Shown in pieces: positions 17,634-26,779 of a stretch of DNA of 64,000 nt; the stretch's first letter is position 1, and each line of letters begins with the position of its first letter. The translations under genes and the position numbers were made by a program. The notes beneath the pieces are model-generated. The model searched no databases. It was given only the letters and a program-made list of their open reading frames with translations, and was not told the DNA's origin. The stretch comes from JAUILH01 sp964230215. Lineage in GTDB: Bacteria > Bacteroidota > Bacteroidia > Flavobacteriales_D > JAUILH01. The stretch covers positions 62,001 through 126,000 of the forward strand of contig CAXRGQ010000011.1 in NCBI GenBank assembly GCA_964230215.1, written 5' to 3'.

Positions 17634-19259
17634 ATGAAAAGATATTTGCTAGTTTTTGGGATGGCATTAAGCATGCTTAGTAATGCCCAAGACGATGAAA
17701 TAAAAATCGGCTCAGAGATAAAAGCTGTGACCGTTTTTTTAAATGGTGCACAGATCAATCGAACTGCAGAAGTCAGTCTAGTGAAAGGCAACAACACTGT
17801 GCGTTTTACAGGCTTATCTCAATACATCACCAAAAACAGTGTACAGGTTTCGGGTCAAAAAGGTGTGATTATCGTGTCTGTTAATCAGGAGACGAATTAC
17901 ATGGAAAATGCTGATGAACCGAGTGATGTTAAAGTGATGCGTATGGAGTTGGATGCACTCGAGTCTAAATTGCGTATCCAGAATGATGAGGCCTTTGTTT
18001 TACAAGCTGAGAAGGAAATGATTCTCGCCAACTCAAACATTATTGGATATGAAGAAGGTGTAGACCCCATCAACTTAATGGATATTGCGGATTATTATCG
18101 TCAAAATTTGAATAATATAGATTTTGCATTATTAGAAATCGAGCGCAATAAAAAGGAACTCTACAAGAAGATTAATGATTACAAAGCAGAAATCCGCTCA
18201 CAAGGGTATCGATTAAATCAACCAAAAGGAGAAATTGTAGTTAAAATCTCTGCAGACCAGTCAGGCACTAAGCTCATCAATTTCAGTTATTTAGTGAATC
18301 ATGCTGGATGGTCGCCTAGTTATGATGTGCGTTCTAAAGACATTTCAGGCCCCATCGGCTTAACGTATAAAGGGAATGTTTATCAAAACACCAACGTTGA
18401 CTGGACACAAGTAAAGCTTAAACTTTCCACAGGCAATCCATCGATTGGTGGTTCTAAACCCGAGTTTGTAGCATGGAACTTGAGTGCTTATGAAAAGTCG
18501 AAAAACAAGAGCAGAAGCGGTGGTGGCAAAGGAAGAGGTAACAAATCTGCTGCCTATGCCTATGATAGCTATTCCGAAAAAGAAGAAATGCCCTATGAGT
18601 CGGATGATGAAGGTGGATCGATAGCGGATTATACAACAGTGAATGAAGCAGGTGTTAATACTGAGTTTGAAATAGCTCTTCCCTACTCTGTCCCCGCAGA
18701 CGGAAAGAAATTATCTGTAGAAGTTCAGACACATGAGTTGCCTGTTGAATATGAGTATTATGCAGTCCCTAAATTAGATCCGGATGCGTTTTTGATTTCT
18801 AAAGTAAGTGGATGGGATGATTTGTATCTGCTTCCTGGAGGGACAAATATCTACTATCAGGGCACATTTGTAGGTAACTCTTATATCAATACAAATACAA
18901 CGGATGACACATTAACACTCTCGCTCGGGAGAGATAACAATATTGTGGTTAAACGGGATGTAATGAAAGATCTTTGTTCGAATCAAACCATTGGTTCTAA
19001 TAAAAAAACGGAGAAAGTATTCGAGATTTCGGTTAAAAACACGCGTAAATCTCCTATCCGAATTAAGATTGAAGATCAAATTCCGATTTCTACTGATAAA
19101 GATATCTCGATCGAATCGGTCGATTTAAACGGTGGTAAATTAGATGAAGATACCGGAATCGTTACCTGGATACTTGAGCTTGGACCGGGCGAAAACAAAA
19201 GTGTTCAATTCAAGTTCGCCGTAAAGTACCCGAAAGATAAATACATTCCAAACCTGTAA
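17634..19259 (+). CDS. DUF4140/DUF4139 (MuiA-type) secreted protein
   Basis: 541 residues from the ATG at 17634. A signal peptide (YLLVFGMALSMLSNAQ) is followed by the N-terminal DUF4140 strand region (AVTVFLNGAQINRTAEV), a coiled-coil stretch around 100-190, and the DUF4139 beta domain (NHAGWSPSYDVRS, VYQNTNVDW, LSTGNPS, IYYQGTFVGNSYIN, LSLGRDNNIVVKRD). An insertion around 285-330 is Ser/Gly/Lys-rich, then Tyr/Glu-rich. The family was named for a mucoidy-inhibitor homologue; its biochemical role is unknown. It is a tandem paralogue of the next gene, separated by 3 nt. Confidence 0.88.
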   Translation: MKRYLLVFGMALSMLSNAQDDEIKIGSEIKAVTVFLNGAQINRTAEVSLVKGNNTVRFTGLSQYITKNSVQVSGQKGVIIVSVNQETNYMENADEPSDVKVMRMELDALESKLRIQNDEAFVLQAEKEMILANSNIIGYEEGVDPINLMDIADYYRQNLNNIDFALLEIERNKKELYKKINDYKAEIRSQGYRLNQPKGEIVVKISADQSGTKLINFSYLVNHAGWSPSYDVRSKDISGPIGLTYKGNVYQNTNVDWTQVKLKLSTGNPSIGGSKPEFVAWNLSAYEKSKNKSRSGGGKGRGNKSAAYAYDSYSEKEEMPYESDDEGGSIADYTTVNEAGVNTEFEIALPYSVPADGKKLSVEVQTHELPVEYEYYAVPKLDPDAFLISKVSGWDDLYLLPGGTNIYYQGTFVGNSYINTNTTDDTLTLSLGRDNNIVVKRDVMKDLCSNQTIGSNKKTEKVFEISVKNTRKSPIRIKIEDQIPISTDKDISIESVDLNGGKLDEDTGIVTWILELGPGENKSVQFKFAVKYPKDKYIPNL

Positions 19260-19262
19260 ATC

Positions 19263-21110
19263 ATGAAAACAATCTTATTATATAGCCTACTTTTCCCTGT
19301 TTTACTGAATGCACAGGTGAATGACTTAGAACGGAAATCAGATATCACGGATGTTACTGTGTTTACCAATGCAGCACAGGTTAGTCGAGTGACATCTGTT
19401 TCCTTAAAAGACGGTATAAATCGTGTTAAACTAACTGACTTGTCTCCGTTTATTAATGGCAATAGTGTTCAGGTAAGTGGTTTTCAGGGTACAACTATTA
19501 TATCTGTTAACTATGGCGTGAATTATTTAGCTGACAAGAAACAAGATCCTCTATTTGAGCAACTTATCGATGAGCGTGACGACCTTATATTCGAACGTGA
19601 AAAGTACCGCATTAGACAATCTAACTTACAGCGAGAGATGAATTTCATTTTCTCCAATAAGAACATAAAAAGCGATAAGAGAGGTTTAAATGTAGAAGAC
19701 CTAATGGATATCAGCGATTTCTATAAAGATCGTTTGCCAGATATTAAACGCAAGATGATTGCAAACGATAGTAACATCAAGAAGTTTACCGAAAAGATTA
19801 ATCAGATTAACAAGCAGCTTGGCGAATTAAAAACCAATGCTAATAGAAGTACCGGAGAGATTGAGGTAACTATTAAATCTAATGGCGCGCAGAGAGGTAA
19901 ATTGAGCTTTAATTACATAGTGCGCAACGCAGGATGGTATCCAATCTACGACATTCGTTCGAAAGAAGTAGGTGCAGATGTTGACTTTGCATATAAAGCG
20001 ATGGTTTATCAACGTACTGGAAACGAATGGAATAATGTAAAGTTGCAATTATCAACTGGTGATCCGGATAAGGGAAGCACTCCCCCAACCCTGAATACAT
20101 GGCGACTATACGCACAATCGTATGCCTATAAAAAAGGATACGGTAATAACAGCATTGCGCCGGGTTATTATCAGCAATCAATTCAATTTGAATCTGACCC
20201 TAACCAATATAGAAAATCTGATTTGGATCAGATTATTGCGGATACTACGTATAATCTGAGAAATCAAGTTGTTACCGGAGTGTTACAAGAGCAAGGAAAT
20301 AGATATTATGCTAATGGTGTTGATGCATATGGGAATCCAAGCTATCCGCCACCTCCACCTCAAGCTCCAAAAACAGTCACAAGAGAGGATATTTCAAAAA
20401 TGCCAGGTCGCTCTAGCCAGACTATAGCAACTACAGTTGGGGGGGTATATAAATCAAATGAATCCTACACCACCGCAGATAACACAAGCGTTTCAGAAAC
20501 GAGTGTAAACACGGTATTTAAAATAGAAACACCCTACAGCATTCCGAGTGATGGTAAACAGTACAACGTGGAAGTACAGAACTATGGAGTGCCAGCAATC
20601 TATGAATACTATTGTGCGCCGCGTCAGGATATGGATGTATTCTTGGTAGCTAAGACGGACGAATGGGATGATTTAAACATCTTGCCTGGTAGCAGTTCTA
20701 TTTATTTCCAAGGCACCTTTGTCGGAGAAGCGTTTATCAACCCTAACGTTACAAAAGACACTTTAGAATTATCCCTGGGAAGAGATAAGAACATTGTTGT
20801 TGAACGCAATATGCTTAGAGACTATTCGAAAAGCTCTAGTATAGGCGGTAAACGTAAGGTTCAGAGAGGCTACGAAATTATTGTTCGCAACAACCGTAAA
20901 AAGGAAGTAAAGCTAACGCTAATAGATCAAGTACCAGTGAGCAGATATGATGAAGTTGAAGTGGAATTGGTTGAATCAAGCGGTGCGAAACACACTAAGC
21001 ATGATGGTAAACTAAGATGGGATTTAAGTATTCCAGCTGGAGAAACAAAGAAAATCACATTCAAGTTTGAAGTGAAGGCGGATAAGGATTATGTGATTAG
21101 CAATTTATAG
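19263..21110 (+). CDS. DUF4140/DUF4139 secreted protein with a TonB-plug-like insert
   Basis: 615 residues with signal peptide TILLYSLLFPVLLNAQ. It has the same domain order as the previous gene: DUF4140 (DVTVFTNAAQVSRVTSV), coiled coil (about 95-185), DUF4139 (RNAGWYPIYDIRS, VYQRTGNEW, LSTGDPD, IYFQGTFVGEAFIN, LSLGRDKNIVVERN). The mid-protein insertion is longer and different: a polyproline run (about 360-368) followed by VTREDISKMPGRSSQTIA TTVGGV. That string resembles the start of TonB-dependent receptor plug domains, although no barrel follows. It probably forms a complex or acts redundantly with its paralogue; that is inference. Confidence 0.87.
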   Translation: MKTILLYSLLFPVLLNAQVNDLERKSDITDVTVFTNAAQVSRVTSVSLKDGINRVKLTDLSPFINGNSVQVSGFQGTTIISVNYGVNYLADKKQDPLFEQLIDERDDLIFEREKYRIRQSNLQREMNFIFSNKNIKSDKRGLNVEDLMDISDFYKDRLPDIKRKMIANDSNIKKFTEKINQINKQLGELKTNANRSTGEIEVTIKSNGAQRGKLSFNYIVRNAGWYPIYDIRSKEVGADVDFAYKAMVYQRTGNEWNNVKLQLSTGDPDKGSTPPTLNTWRLYAQSYAYKKGYGNNSIAPGYYQQSIQFESDPNQYRKSDLDQIIADTTYNLRNQVVTGVLQEQGNRYYANGVDAYGNPSYPPPPPQAPKTVTREDISKMPGRSSQTIATTVGGVYKSNESYTTADNTSVSETSVNTVFKIETPYSIPSDGKQYNVEVQNYGVPAIYEYYCAPRQDMDVFLVAKTDEWDDLNILPGSSSIYFQGTFVGEAFINPNVTKDTLELSLGRDKNIVVERNMLRDYSKSSSIGGKRKVQRGYEIIVRNNRKKEVKLTLIDQVPVSRYDEVEVELVESSGAKHTKHDGKLRWDLSIPAGETKKITFKFEVKADKDYVISNL

Positions 21111-21536
21111 CAGATTCGAAATTTGAGATTTGATATTTGAAATTAGATGAGAGTTTAAACGATAGTATCGGGTGATTACTGAATTATTTCGCTCGCATGT
21201 CGAATCTCGAATATCAAATTTCGAATTTTCAGTTACTCATTAGCACAATGTCATTTCGACTGGAGCGGATGAAAGGAGCGCAACGGAGAAATTTATAGTT
21301 AGCAGAATATTTAGTGCTAACTATAGATTTCTCCGCAAGGTCGAAATGACTTTTAGGAATTGATTGTGATTGGGATCAAACGTCAACCATTCGTTTACTA
21401 GAATAACTCCATTCTTGGTTACGGTCTAAATGACTTTGGAATCGTGATAGTTTGATTTCGAATTTCCAATTAACTATGCTCTCTATCGCACGCGCCAATT
21501 TCGAATATCAAATATCAAATCTCGAATTTAACTCCC
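21111..21536 (+). repeat. Gene-free repeat island with inverted AT-rich units
   Basis: No plausible gene. Related AT-rich units built from TTCGAAATTTGAGATTTGAT or its complement occur at 21114-21144 (forward), 21200-21229 (reverse), about 21451-21471 (partial) and 21497-21529 (reverse). Between them lies the hairpin described separately, and TAAATGAC at 21427 loosely echoes its arms. The layout resembles a MITE- or REP-like intergenic element of Bacteroidota; no transposase or target duplication is visible. Confidence 0.7.
21250..21350. repeat. Long imperfect palindrome (about 100 nt)
   Basis: The outer arms GTCATTTCGAC (21250-21260) and GTCGAAATGAC (21340-21350) pair perfectly. The inner arms at 21285-21304 and 21315-21334 pair over 20 bp with one mismatch (a possible G-U pair in RNA), with loop GAATATTTAG. 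The left side carries about 24 unpaired bases between outer and inner stems. It lies between the convergent DUF4139 and DUF2541-like genes, so it may also act as a bidirectional terminator or mRNA 3' stabiliser. Confidence 0.8.
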
Positions 21537-21941
21537 CTACCTTCTTCCCCAAGCTACCACCACAGCTCTGCCTCTTGCTGTTGGTGCGGATTTGTAATTG
21601 AGCTTAATCTTGCGAATTATGCGTTTGTTACCAGGTAAGTCTATCACCTTTGATTCGGTGCCCATTGGGAAACGTCTGTTTAACACAAATTCTTGCGTTT
21701 CTCCATTACCGTAAACAATCTTAATATTATGCACGAAGATAGGTGCTTTCATTACCTTAAACTTCACAGCCGTAAATACGCCGTCTCTAGCACCTACTAA
21801 TATTTCATCGTGATCGGCCTTCATATCCACCACCTTCTGCCCTAACCTTTCCCAGTTGTTTACAGGAGCGTTGCTTTGTCTGAATGACATTAAGGTCGTA
21901 CTCGCCAATATCATTAATGCTAAGAGTGCTTTAAACTTCAT
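21537..21941 (-). CDS. Small secreted protein, DUF2541-like
   Basis: 134 residues with a signal peptide (ALLALMILASTTLMSF). The mature protein is a compact beta-rich domain: NWERLGQKVVDMKADHDEI, VGARDGVFTAVKFKV, VYGNGETQEFVLNRRF, IDLPGNKRIIRKIKLNYK. That pattern matches what I recall of the family labelled DUF2541 (periplasmic, unknown function). The end abuts the repeat island. No exact promoter box is seen upstream. Confidence 0.72.
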   Translation of the reverse strand: MKFKALLALMILASTTLMSFRQSNAPVNNWERLGQKVVDMKADHDEILVGARDGVFTAVKFKVMKAPIFVHNIKIVYGNGETQEFVLNRRFPMGTESKVIDLPGNKRIIRKIKLNYKSAPTARGRAVVVAWGRR

Positions 21942-21985
21942 AATTGTTCGGTTTTAAGCTAAGGGAACAAGAATTATTCCAAAAA

Positions 21986-22462
21986 CTATTTGTGTGTCGT
22001 ATAAATAACGGGCATACTGTCTAGCAGCCATGCTTCCATTCCATATTCTAAGTTGTAAACATTCTGGTATCCGCGCTGAATCAATTCTTTCGATACTTTC
22101 GCGCTGCGACCGCCGCCTTGACAGTAAACGTATACAGATTTTTCCTTAGGAATCTCGCTTTCAATCTTGTCATAAAAACCTTGACTGCTATAATCAATCA
22201 ATCTTGCATGATTTAGAATTCCAGTTTCAGCCTGTTCCTCAGGTGTTCTAACATCTATTACCTCAGCTTCAGGGTCATTTATGTATTGTGCGAATTCTTC
22301 CACCTTCATGTTGCGGTGACTGAATGCAATTTCTTCCGCTGTATCTTTAACTTCTGCAGTTTCAGACTCTTTTAAGTTGTCTTCTGATGTCTTTTCTTCC
22401 CCACACGCTACAAAGCCTAATAATAAAGTGGCGAGTGGAATAAAAATAAATCTTGATTTCAT
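21986..22462 (-). CDS. Rhodanese-domain lipoprotein
   Basis: 158 residues: a lipoprotein signal with acylated Cys20 (LLLGFVAC), a short acidic linker and one rhodanese domain with VIDVRTPEE and the active loop YCQGGGRSA (catalytic Cys114). Such envelope rhodaneses carry persulfide sulfur; the acceptor is unknown. It lies 24 nt downstream of the M20C dipeptidase on the same strand and is probably cotranscribed. Confidence 0.9.
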   Translation of the reverse strand: MKSRFIFIPLATLLLGFVACGEEKTSEDNLKESETAEVKDTAEEIAFSHRNMKVEEFAQYINDPEAEVIDVRTPEEQAETGILNHARLIDYSSQGFYDKIESEIPKEKSVYVYCQGGGRSAKVSKELIQRGYQNVYNLEYGMEAWLLDSMPVIYTTHK

Positions 22463-22486
22463 CGTAGTTAGTTAATTACATGCAAT

Positions 22487-23923
22487 TTAGTTTTTTGCAG
22501 GGATATCTTTTAGCACATCTATTAAGTATTTCCAGAATTTTTGAACAGATTGAATATTAACTTTTTCGTCTGGCGAATGCGGGTTGCGAATAGTTGGGCC
22601 GAATGAAATCATATCTAATCCCGGGTATCTTTCACCCAGAATTCCGCATTCAAGACCTGCATGACAGGCTTTTACCTCTGGTTCTTCATTAAAAAGTTTA
22701 ATATACTTCTCCTTCATTAAGTTAAGAATCGGCGAGTCTGGATTAGGTGCCCACCCAGGATATGATCCCGTATGCTCAACCTTACATCCCGCTAAATGAA
22801 ATGGTCCTGCTACCGTAGAGGCTACATCCATTTTGGAAGATTCAACAGAGCTTCTTTGTAAACTTTGAGTTTTAAATTCTCCATTTTTTAGAATTACTCT
22901 CGCAAGGGATGAAGATGTTTCAACAAGACCTTCAATGCTCGGACTCATACGGAAAACACCATTGTGAACTGAAGCTATTGTATGCACTATCTCGGCAGAG
23001 TCTTTAACGCTAATACCATCGCCAGGATGATTCACCTCTTCAACACTCATCACTAAATTTGGTTCAAGGGTTTGATACTCTTCGATAATTTCACTCATCA
23101 GTTTATTCACGGCAACAGTAAATCCACTATCAGCTTTGATGTAGGCGACAGATTCTCTAGGAATAGCATTTCTTAGACTTCCTCCGTCAATTGAAAGTAT
23201 TTGTAAGCCATGCTCTAAACCAGCATGTAAGAGGCGATTCATTAGTTTGTTGGCATTTCCTCTTCCTAAGTTAATGTCCATGCCCGAGTGTCCGCCTTTT
23301 AGGCCTTTAACTACAATCTTATAATTAGCTTCAATCGATTCTGTTGAGTATAATTTAACCGTGTTCGTATCAATACCGCCTGCGCATCCAATGGATAATT
23401 CATCATCATCCTCAGTATCTAAGTTAAGTAGAATGGTACCATCTAGTATTCCTTGTTCAAGTTCAAACGCACCGGTCATTCCAGTTTCTTCGTCAATCGT
23501 GAAAAGAGCCTCAATAGCAGGATGCTCAATCTCGTTTGACGCAAGGACAGCCATAATTGCTGCTACCCCCATTCCATTATCAGCCCCTAAAGTGGTTCCC
23601 TCTGCGCTCACCCACTCGCCATCGATATAAGAGCGAATGCCTTCTGTGTCAAAATCAAACTCAGTATCGTTGTTCTTTTGATGAACCATATCTAAATGTG
23701 CCTGCATTATGATAGTTTGCCTATCTTCCATGCCCGGGGTGGCTGGCTTTCTTATTATCACATTTCCAACCTTATCAACATACGTATCAAAGCCTAAGGA
23801 CTCCCCAAATGACTTAGCAAATGCTATTACACGCTCTTCTTTCTTACTTGGTCTTGGAACCGCGTTTAGGTCTTCAAAATGATTCCAAACTGATTTAGGC
23901 TCTAGATTTCTAACTTCACTCAT
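22487..23923 (-). CDS. pepD: Aminoacyl-histidine dipeptidase (M20C, PepD-like)
   Basis: A cytoplasmic di-zinc dipeptidase (carnosinase-like, Xaa-His). From the ATG at 23923 it has 478 residues, the usual length. Metal and catalytic motifs are QAHLDMVHQ, GTTLGADNGMGVA, FTIDEETGMTGA, NLDTEDD, KGGHSGMDI and the C-terminal HAGLECG...FGPTIRNPHSPDE. The frame is open a further 20 codons to 23983, but the chosen start overlaps the upstream small membrane gene by only 8 nt, a typical coupling distance. A role in intracellular peptide breakdown fits the peptide transporters elsewhere in the window. Confidence 0.94.
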   Translation of the reverse strand: MSEVRNLEPKSVWNHFEDLNAVPRPSKKEERVIAFAKSFGESLGFDTYVDKVGNVIIRKPATPGMEDRQTIIMQAHLDMVHQKNNDTEFDFDTEGIRSYIDGEWVSAEGTTLGADNGMGVAAIMAVLASNEIEHPAIEALFTIDEETGMTGAFELEQGILDGTILLNLDTEDDDELSIGCAGGIDTNTVKLYSTESIEANYKIVVKGLKGGHSGMDINLGRGNANKLMNRLLHAGLEHGLQILSIDGGSLRNAIPRESVAYIKADSGFTVAVNKLMSEIIEEYQTLEPNLVMSVEEVNHPGDGISVKDSAEIVHTIASVHNGVFRMSPSIEGLVETSSSLARVILKNGEFKTQSLQRSSVESSKMDVASTVAGPFHLAGCKVEHTGSYPGWAPNPDSPILNLMKEKYIKLFNEEPEVKACHAGLECGILGERYPGLDMISFGPTIRNPHSPDEKVNIQSVQKFWKYLIDVLKDIPAKN

Positions 23924-24209
23924 TATATTTTGCTTTAATTCTGTCTGCCATTCTTCTAACATAGCGGAACATAAATAGACCATAGATCAGTCCACTTACC
24001 AGCCCCAGAAAAAGAATGTGTACTAAAAAGTTGTTTGATGCTAAGTAATCTCCCAAAGAATCAAATTGATCGGTAAAATAGACGGTTTTAATAGCGAAAA
24101 CTAGCAGCATAAATAATCCAAAAATGCCGCCAATGCGCAATACGAACTTCCATTTTCGATCTTTCCATCGCTCCCAGAAAAGGAGGAATTGCTGTTCTTT
24201 AGGATTCAT
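23916..24209 (-). CDS. Small two-TM membrane protein
   Basis: About 97 residues from MNPKEQQFL at 24209; the frame is open to 24242. It has a basic N-terminal amphipathic stretch (FWERWKDRKWKF), two membrane helices (IGGIFGLFMLLVFAIKTVYF and FLVHILFLGLVSGLIYGLFMF) and a basic C-terminus (RYVRRMADRIKAKY). No family is recognised. Its stop overlaps the pepD start by 8 nt. Confidence 0.72.
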   Translation of the reverse strand: MNPKEQQFLLFWERWKDRKWKFVLRIGGIFGLFMLLVFAIKTVYFTDQFDSLGDYLASNNFLVHILFLGLVSGLIYGLFMFRYVRRMADRIKAKYNE

Positions 24210-24266
24210 TATGCTAATGTAATGATAATAGCTAAGACACAATATTGATTAACTTGCCAACTTATC

Positions 24267-25901
24267 ATGAAAAAAGCAGATTTTTTAACCATCGGTAAGC
24301 TGCCAGTTATTTGGTTGATATCTGCATTGGTTTTTGTCTCTGCTGTTTTTGGGATTTCCGTTTACCAAGATTATGGGATTTCTTGGGATGAGGCAAGGCA
24401 ACGAGAAATTGCGCTCTTAAACTACGAATACATTGTAAATGGAGATGAGCAGCTCCATGACTTCAGAGATAAGGATTATGGAGTTGCTATTGAAATGCCT
24501 TTGTTAGCAGCCGAACAAATTTTTGGTCTAGAGGATTGTCAAGACGTATATCAAATGCGGCATTTATTGTGTCACCTCTTTTTTATCATTGGATGTGCAT
24601 TATTGTCACTATTAGTCTACCGCTTATTCGGAATGAAGTCTTTGGCAGTAATTGCCTATCTCCTGCTCTATTGTTCACCCCGCTTTTTTGGACACTCTTT
24701 CATAAACTCAAAGGATATTCCTTTTATGGTTGGTGTGATAGCCTTCTTAAACGCGACACATTATTACATTGAGAAACGACATCTTAAGAGCTTAATTCTT
24801 CTTGTCCTTAGTTCGGCTTTGATTATTAATCTCCGCATCATGGGAGTGCTCATTATTGCGCCTGTTGGTTTATTATTGGTCATAGATGCTATTGGAAAAA
24901 AGCATGAAACAAGCAGGAAACATCTTTTGTATGCATTGGTGGCATTGCCCGTAATCGTGATTTTATTGTGGCCCTACTTATGGCCGAATCCGCCCTTAAA
25001 GTTCTATGAAAGCATTAATAATATGCGCGCTTTTCGTTGGAATGGTGACGTTTTGTATTTGGGTAAAATGTATGATGTGCATGATAAGCCTTGGCACTAT
25101 TTACCCGTATGGATGGGCATGACACTTAGTCCAACACTTATTGTTTTAGCAATAGCTGGTTTGATATATTATGGCAGAACGAGAATATGGAAGCTTAAAG
25201 AACTATTTTTCTTCGACAAGAATACCATTATCGATTTGGCTGCTTATTTAGCACTAATTGTGCCAGTAGGTGCGATAGTCACAAATGCTGACATTTTTGA
25301 CGGCTGGCGACATATGTATTTTATTACCCCTGGGTTTATCATATTGGGACTGCATTTCTTGCATAAGCTAAGTATGTCAGATAATACGCTGAAAATAGTA
25401 GCTAATTCCTTGGTGGGTGCAGGATTAGTTCTGACTATTTTCCAGATGATTCTTATTCACCCATATCAACATGTATATTTTAATCAATTAGTACCAAAAG
25501 AGGATAACAAGCTCTTCAAGAAAATGGAAATGGATTATTGGGGAACTAGTTATGGTAAGGCTTTAAAGCTGCTTGCTGAAAAAGATAAAAGTCCAGTTAT
25601 ATATGTGTATACGGCACATTGGCCAGGTAAATTGAATGCTTGTTCATTAGATCCCGCGGATAGATCTCGTTTTGAGTTTGTAGATTCTCCCGGTGAAGCA
25701 GATTATCTGATCACCACTCATCGCTTTAAACAAATTGAGAATCCAGAAATGCTTGGAAAATTCGCCTTATCATACAAGTCACCTGTGCTATCTCTCAAGA
25801 TTTACGGTAATACTCTTTGTGATGTCTACCAAGTTAAAAGTACAAGCCATGAATTTTTACCCCACGAGAGCTATACTCCAATGCGGGAAACGGAATTTTG
25901 A
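24267..25901 (+). CDS. GT39-type polytopic membrane glycosyltransferase
   Basis: 544 residues, about 10-12 predicted membrane helices. The first periplasmic loop carries DYGISWDEARQRE, the acidic motif expected in GT-C/PMT-ArnT enzymes that use polyprenyl-phosphate sugars; HSFINSKDIPFM and FDGWRHMYFITPG are further conserved-looking blocks. It probably transfers a sugar to an envelope lipid, glycan or protein on the outer face of the inner membrane; the acceptor is unknown. A soluble C-terminal domain follows. Its 3' end overlaps the convergent DUF2279 gene by 68 nt, the largest overlap in the window. Confidence 0.83.
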   Translation: MKKADFLTIGKLPVIWLISALVFVSAVFGISVYQDYGISWDEARQREIALLNYEYIVNGDEQLHDFRDKDYGVAIEMPLLAAEQIFGLEDCQDVYQMRHLLCHLFFIIGCALLSLLVYRLFGMKSLAVIAYLLLYCSPRFFGHSFINSKDIPFMVGVIAFLNATHYYIEKRHLKSLILLVLSSALIINLRIMGVLIIAPVGLLLVIDAIGKKHETSRKHLLYALVALPVIVILLWPYLWPNPPLKFYESINNMRAFRWNGDVLYLGKMYDVHDKPWHYLPVWMGMTLSPTLIVLAIAGLIYYGRTRIWKLKELFFFDKNTIIDLAAYLALIVPVGAIVTNADIFDGWRHMYFITPGFIILGLHFLHKLSMSDNTLKIVANSLVGAGLVLTIFQMILIHPYQHVYFNQLVPKEDNKLFKKMEMDYWGTSYGKALKLLAEKDKSPVIYVYTAHWPGKLNACSLDPADRSRFEFVDSPGEADYLITTHRFKQIENPEMLGKFALSYKSPVLSLKIYGNTLCDVYQVKSTSHEFLPHESYTPMRETEF

Positions 25902-26724
25902 TAATATTGAGTGCTCGTAAAATAGGCTTTAACCAGGTCTTTTGAACGGGTATTCGTGTAAAGTCGACATCCAATGAAAGATAATATTGCCGGTATCTAT
26001 TAAATACACCAGAATAAATCCCTTGATCTTCTATTCTTCCTGAAATCATTTCTTCGCCACCATAACCAATTGCTAGGTTCAACCATGGTATAAATGTATT
26101 TCCTTCTGGCAAGAATGAAGCGATATTAGCACTTAACCAATAGGTCTGTCCATTATAATCCTTCATTATTCTTTCAGCTATATTATAGCCTAACACTTCA
26201 GGTCTGTAGGATGCGTATGGCGTGGTATGAGAAGAGAATTTCATCACGATTTTCTGCTCGTCCCATAATGCTTCCTGTGATACAAATAGACCCGTTCCGA
26301 TCGTATTCGCGACAATATCCCCCCAAGAGAATCCCCAATCACTTGAGAATCCATCAAGCACCTCCATGGATAACAAGTAAAAAGAACCAAGCGTTGCCCC
26401 ATATAATAAGGACTGTTTTTTCTTAACACCACTCCAACGTAAAACATCATAACCGACTTGTCCCATGTAATAGCTAGTCATCACATGCCCTGCTTTATCC
26501 ATTTGAAGCCATTCGGGGTTGTCATTAAAAAAGTGAAACTTCTCTCTATCGTAGTATTGATACCACAGGCTATTTAACAAAAACAGACTAGAACCGTAAC
26601 CAACAGCCTCAGTAGCAATAACCCCCGTTAAACGTTTCTTGTTTAATGTGTCTGATGGATACAGGAATTGCGCAGACAATTGCAGACTTGTTGAGAAGAA
26701 TAGTATGCTAAGGATAAGTCTCAC
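25834..26724 (-). CDS. DUF2279 (YfiM-like) exported protein
   Basis: 296 residues from a GTG start at 26724, with signal peptide LILSILFFSTSLQLSAQ. The DUF2279 core is visible: VGYGSSLFLLNSLWYQYY, WLQMDKAGHVMTSYYMGQVGYD, YGATLGSFYLLSMEVLDGFS and DIVANTIGTGLF. The C-terminal half has alternating hydrophobic residues suggestive of an envelope beta structure. Function is unknown. A near-consensus box (TATCTTTA) sits 4 nt upstream of the GTG. The last 68 nt overlap the convergent glycosyltransferase gene. Confidence 0.85.
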   Translation of the reverse strand: MRLILSILFFSTSLQLSAQFLYPSDTLNKKRLTGVIATEAVGYGSSLFLLNSLWYQYYDREKFHFFNDNPEWLQMDKAGHVMTSYYMGQVGYDVLRWSGVKKKQSLLYGATLGSFYLLSMEVLDGFSSDWGFSWGDIVANTIGTGLFVSQEALWDEQKIVMKFSSHTTPYASYRPEVLGYNIAERIMKDYNGQTYWLSANIASFLPEGNTFIPWLNLAIGYGGEEMISGRIEDQGIYSGVFNRYRQYYLSLDVDFTRIPVQKTWLKPILRALNIIKIPFPALEYSSRGVKIHGLYF

Positions 26725-26756
26725 GGTTTAAAGATACATTGTTCCTAGAGGATTAA

Positions 26757-26764
26757 TAGTTTTG
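26757..26764 (+). promoter_or_regulatory. -7 box for the TerC-family gene
   Basis: TAGTTTTG, the same octamer as upstream of tsaD, 15 nt before the ATG at 26780. A TTG lies at 26739-26741, 15 nt upstream of the box. Confidence 0.5.
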
Positions 26765-26779
26765 TGTCAAACTTTAATT

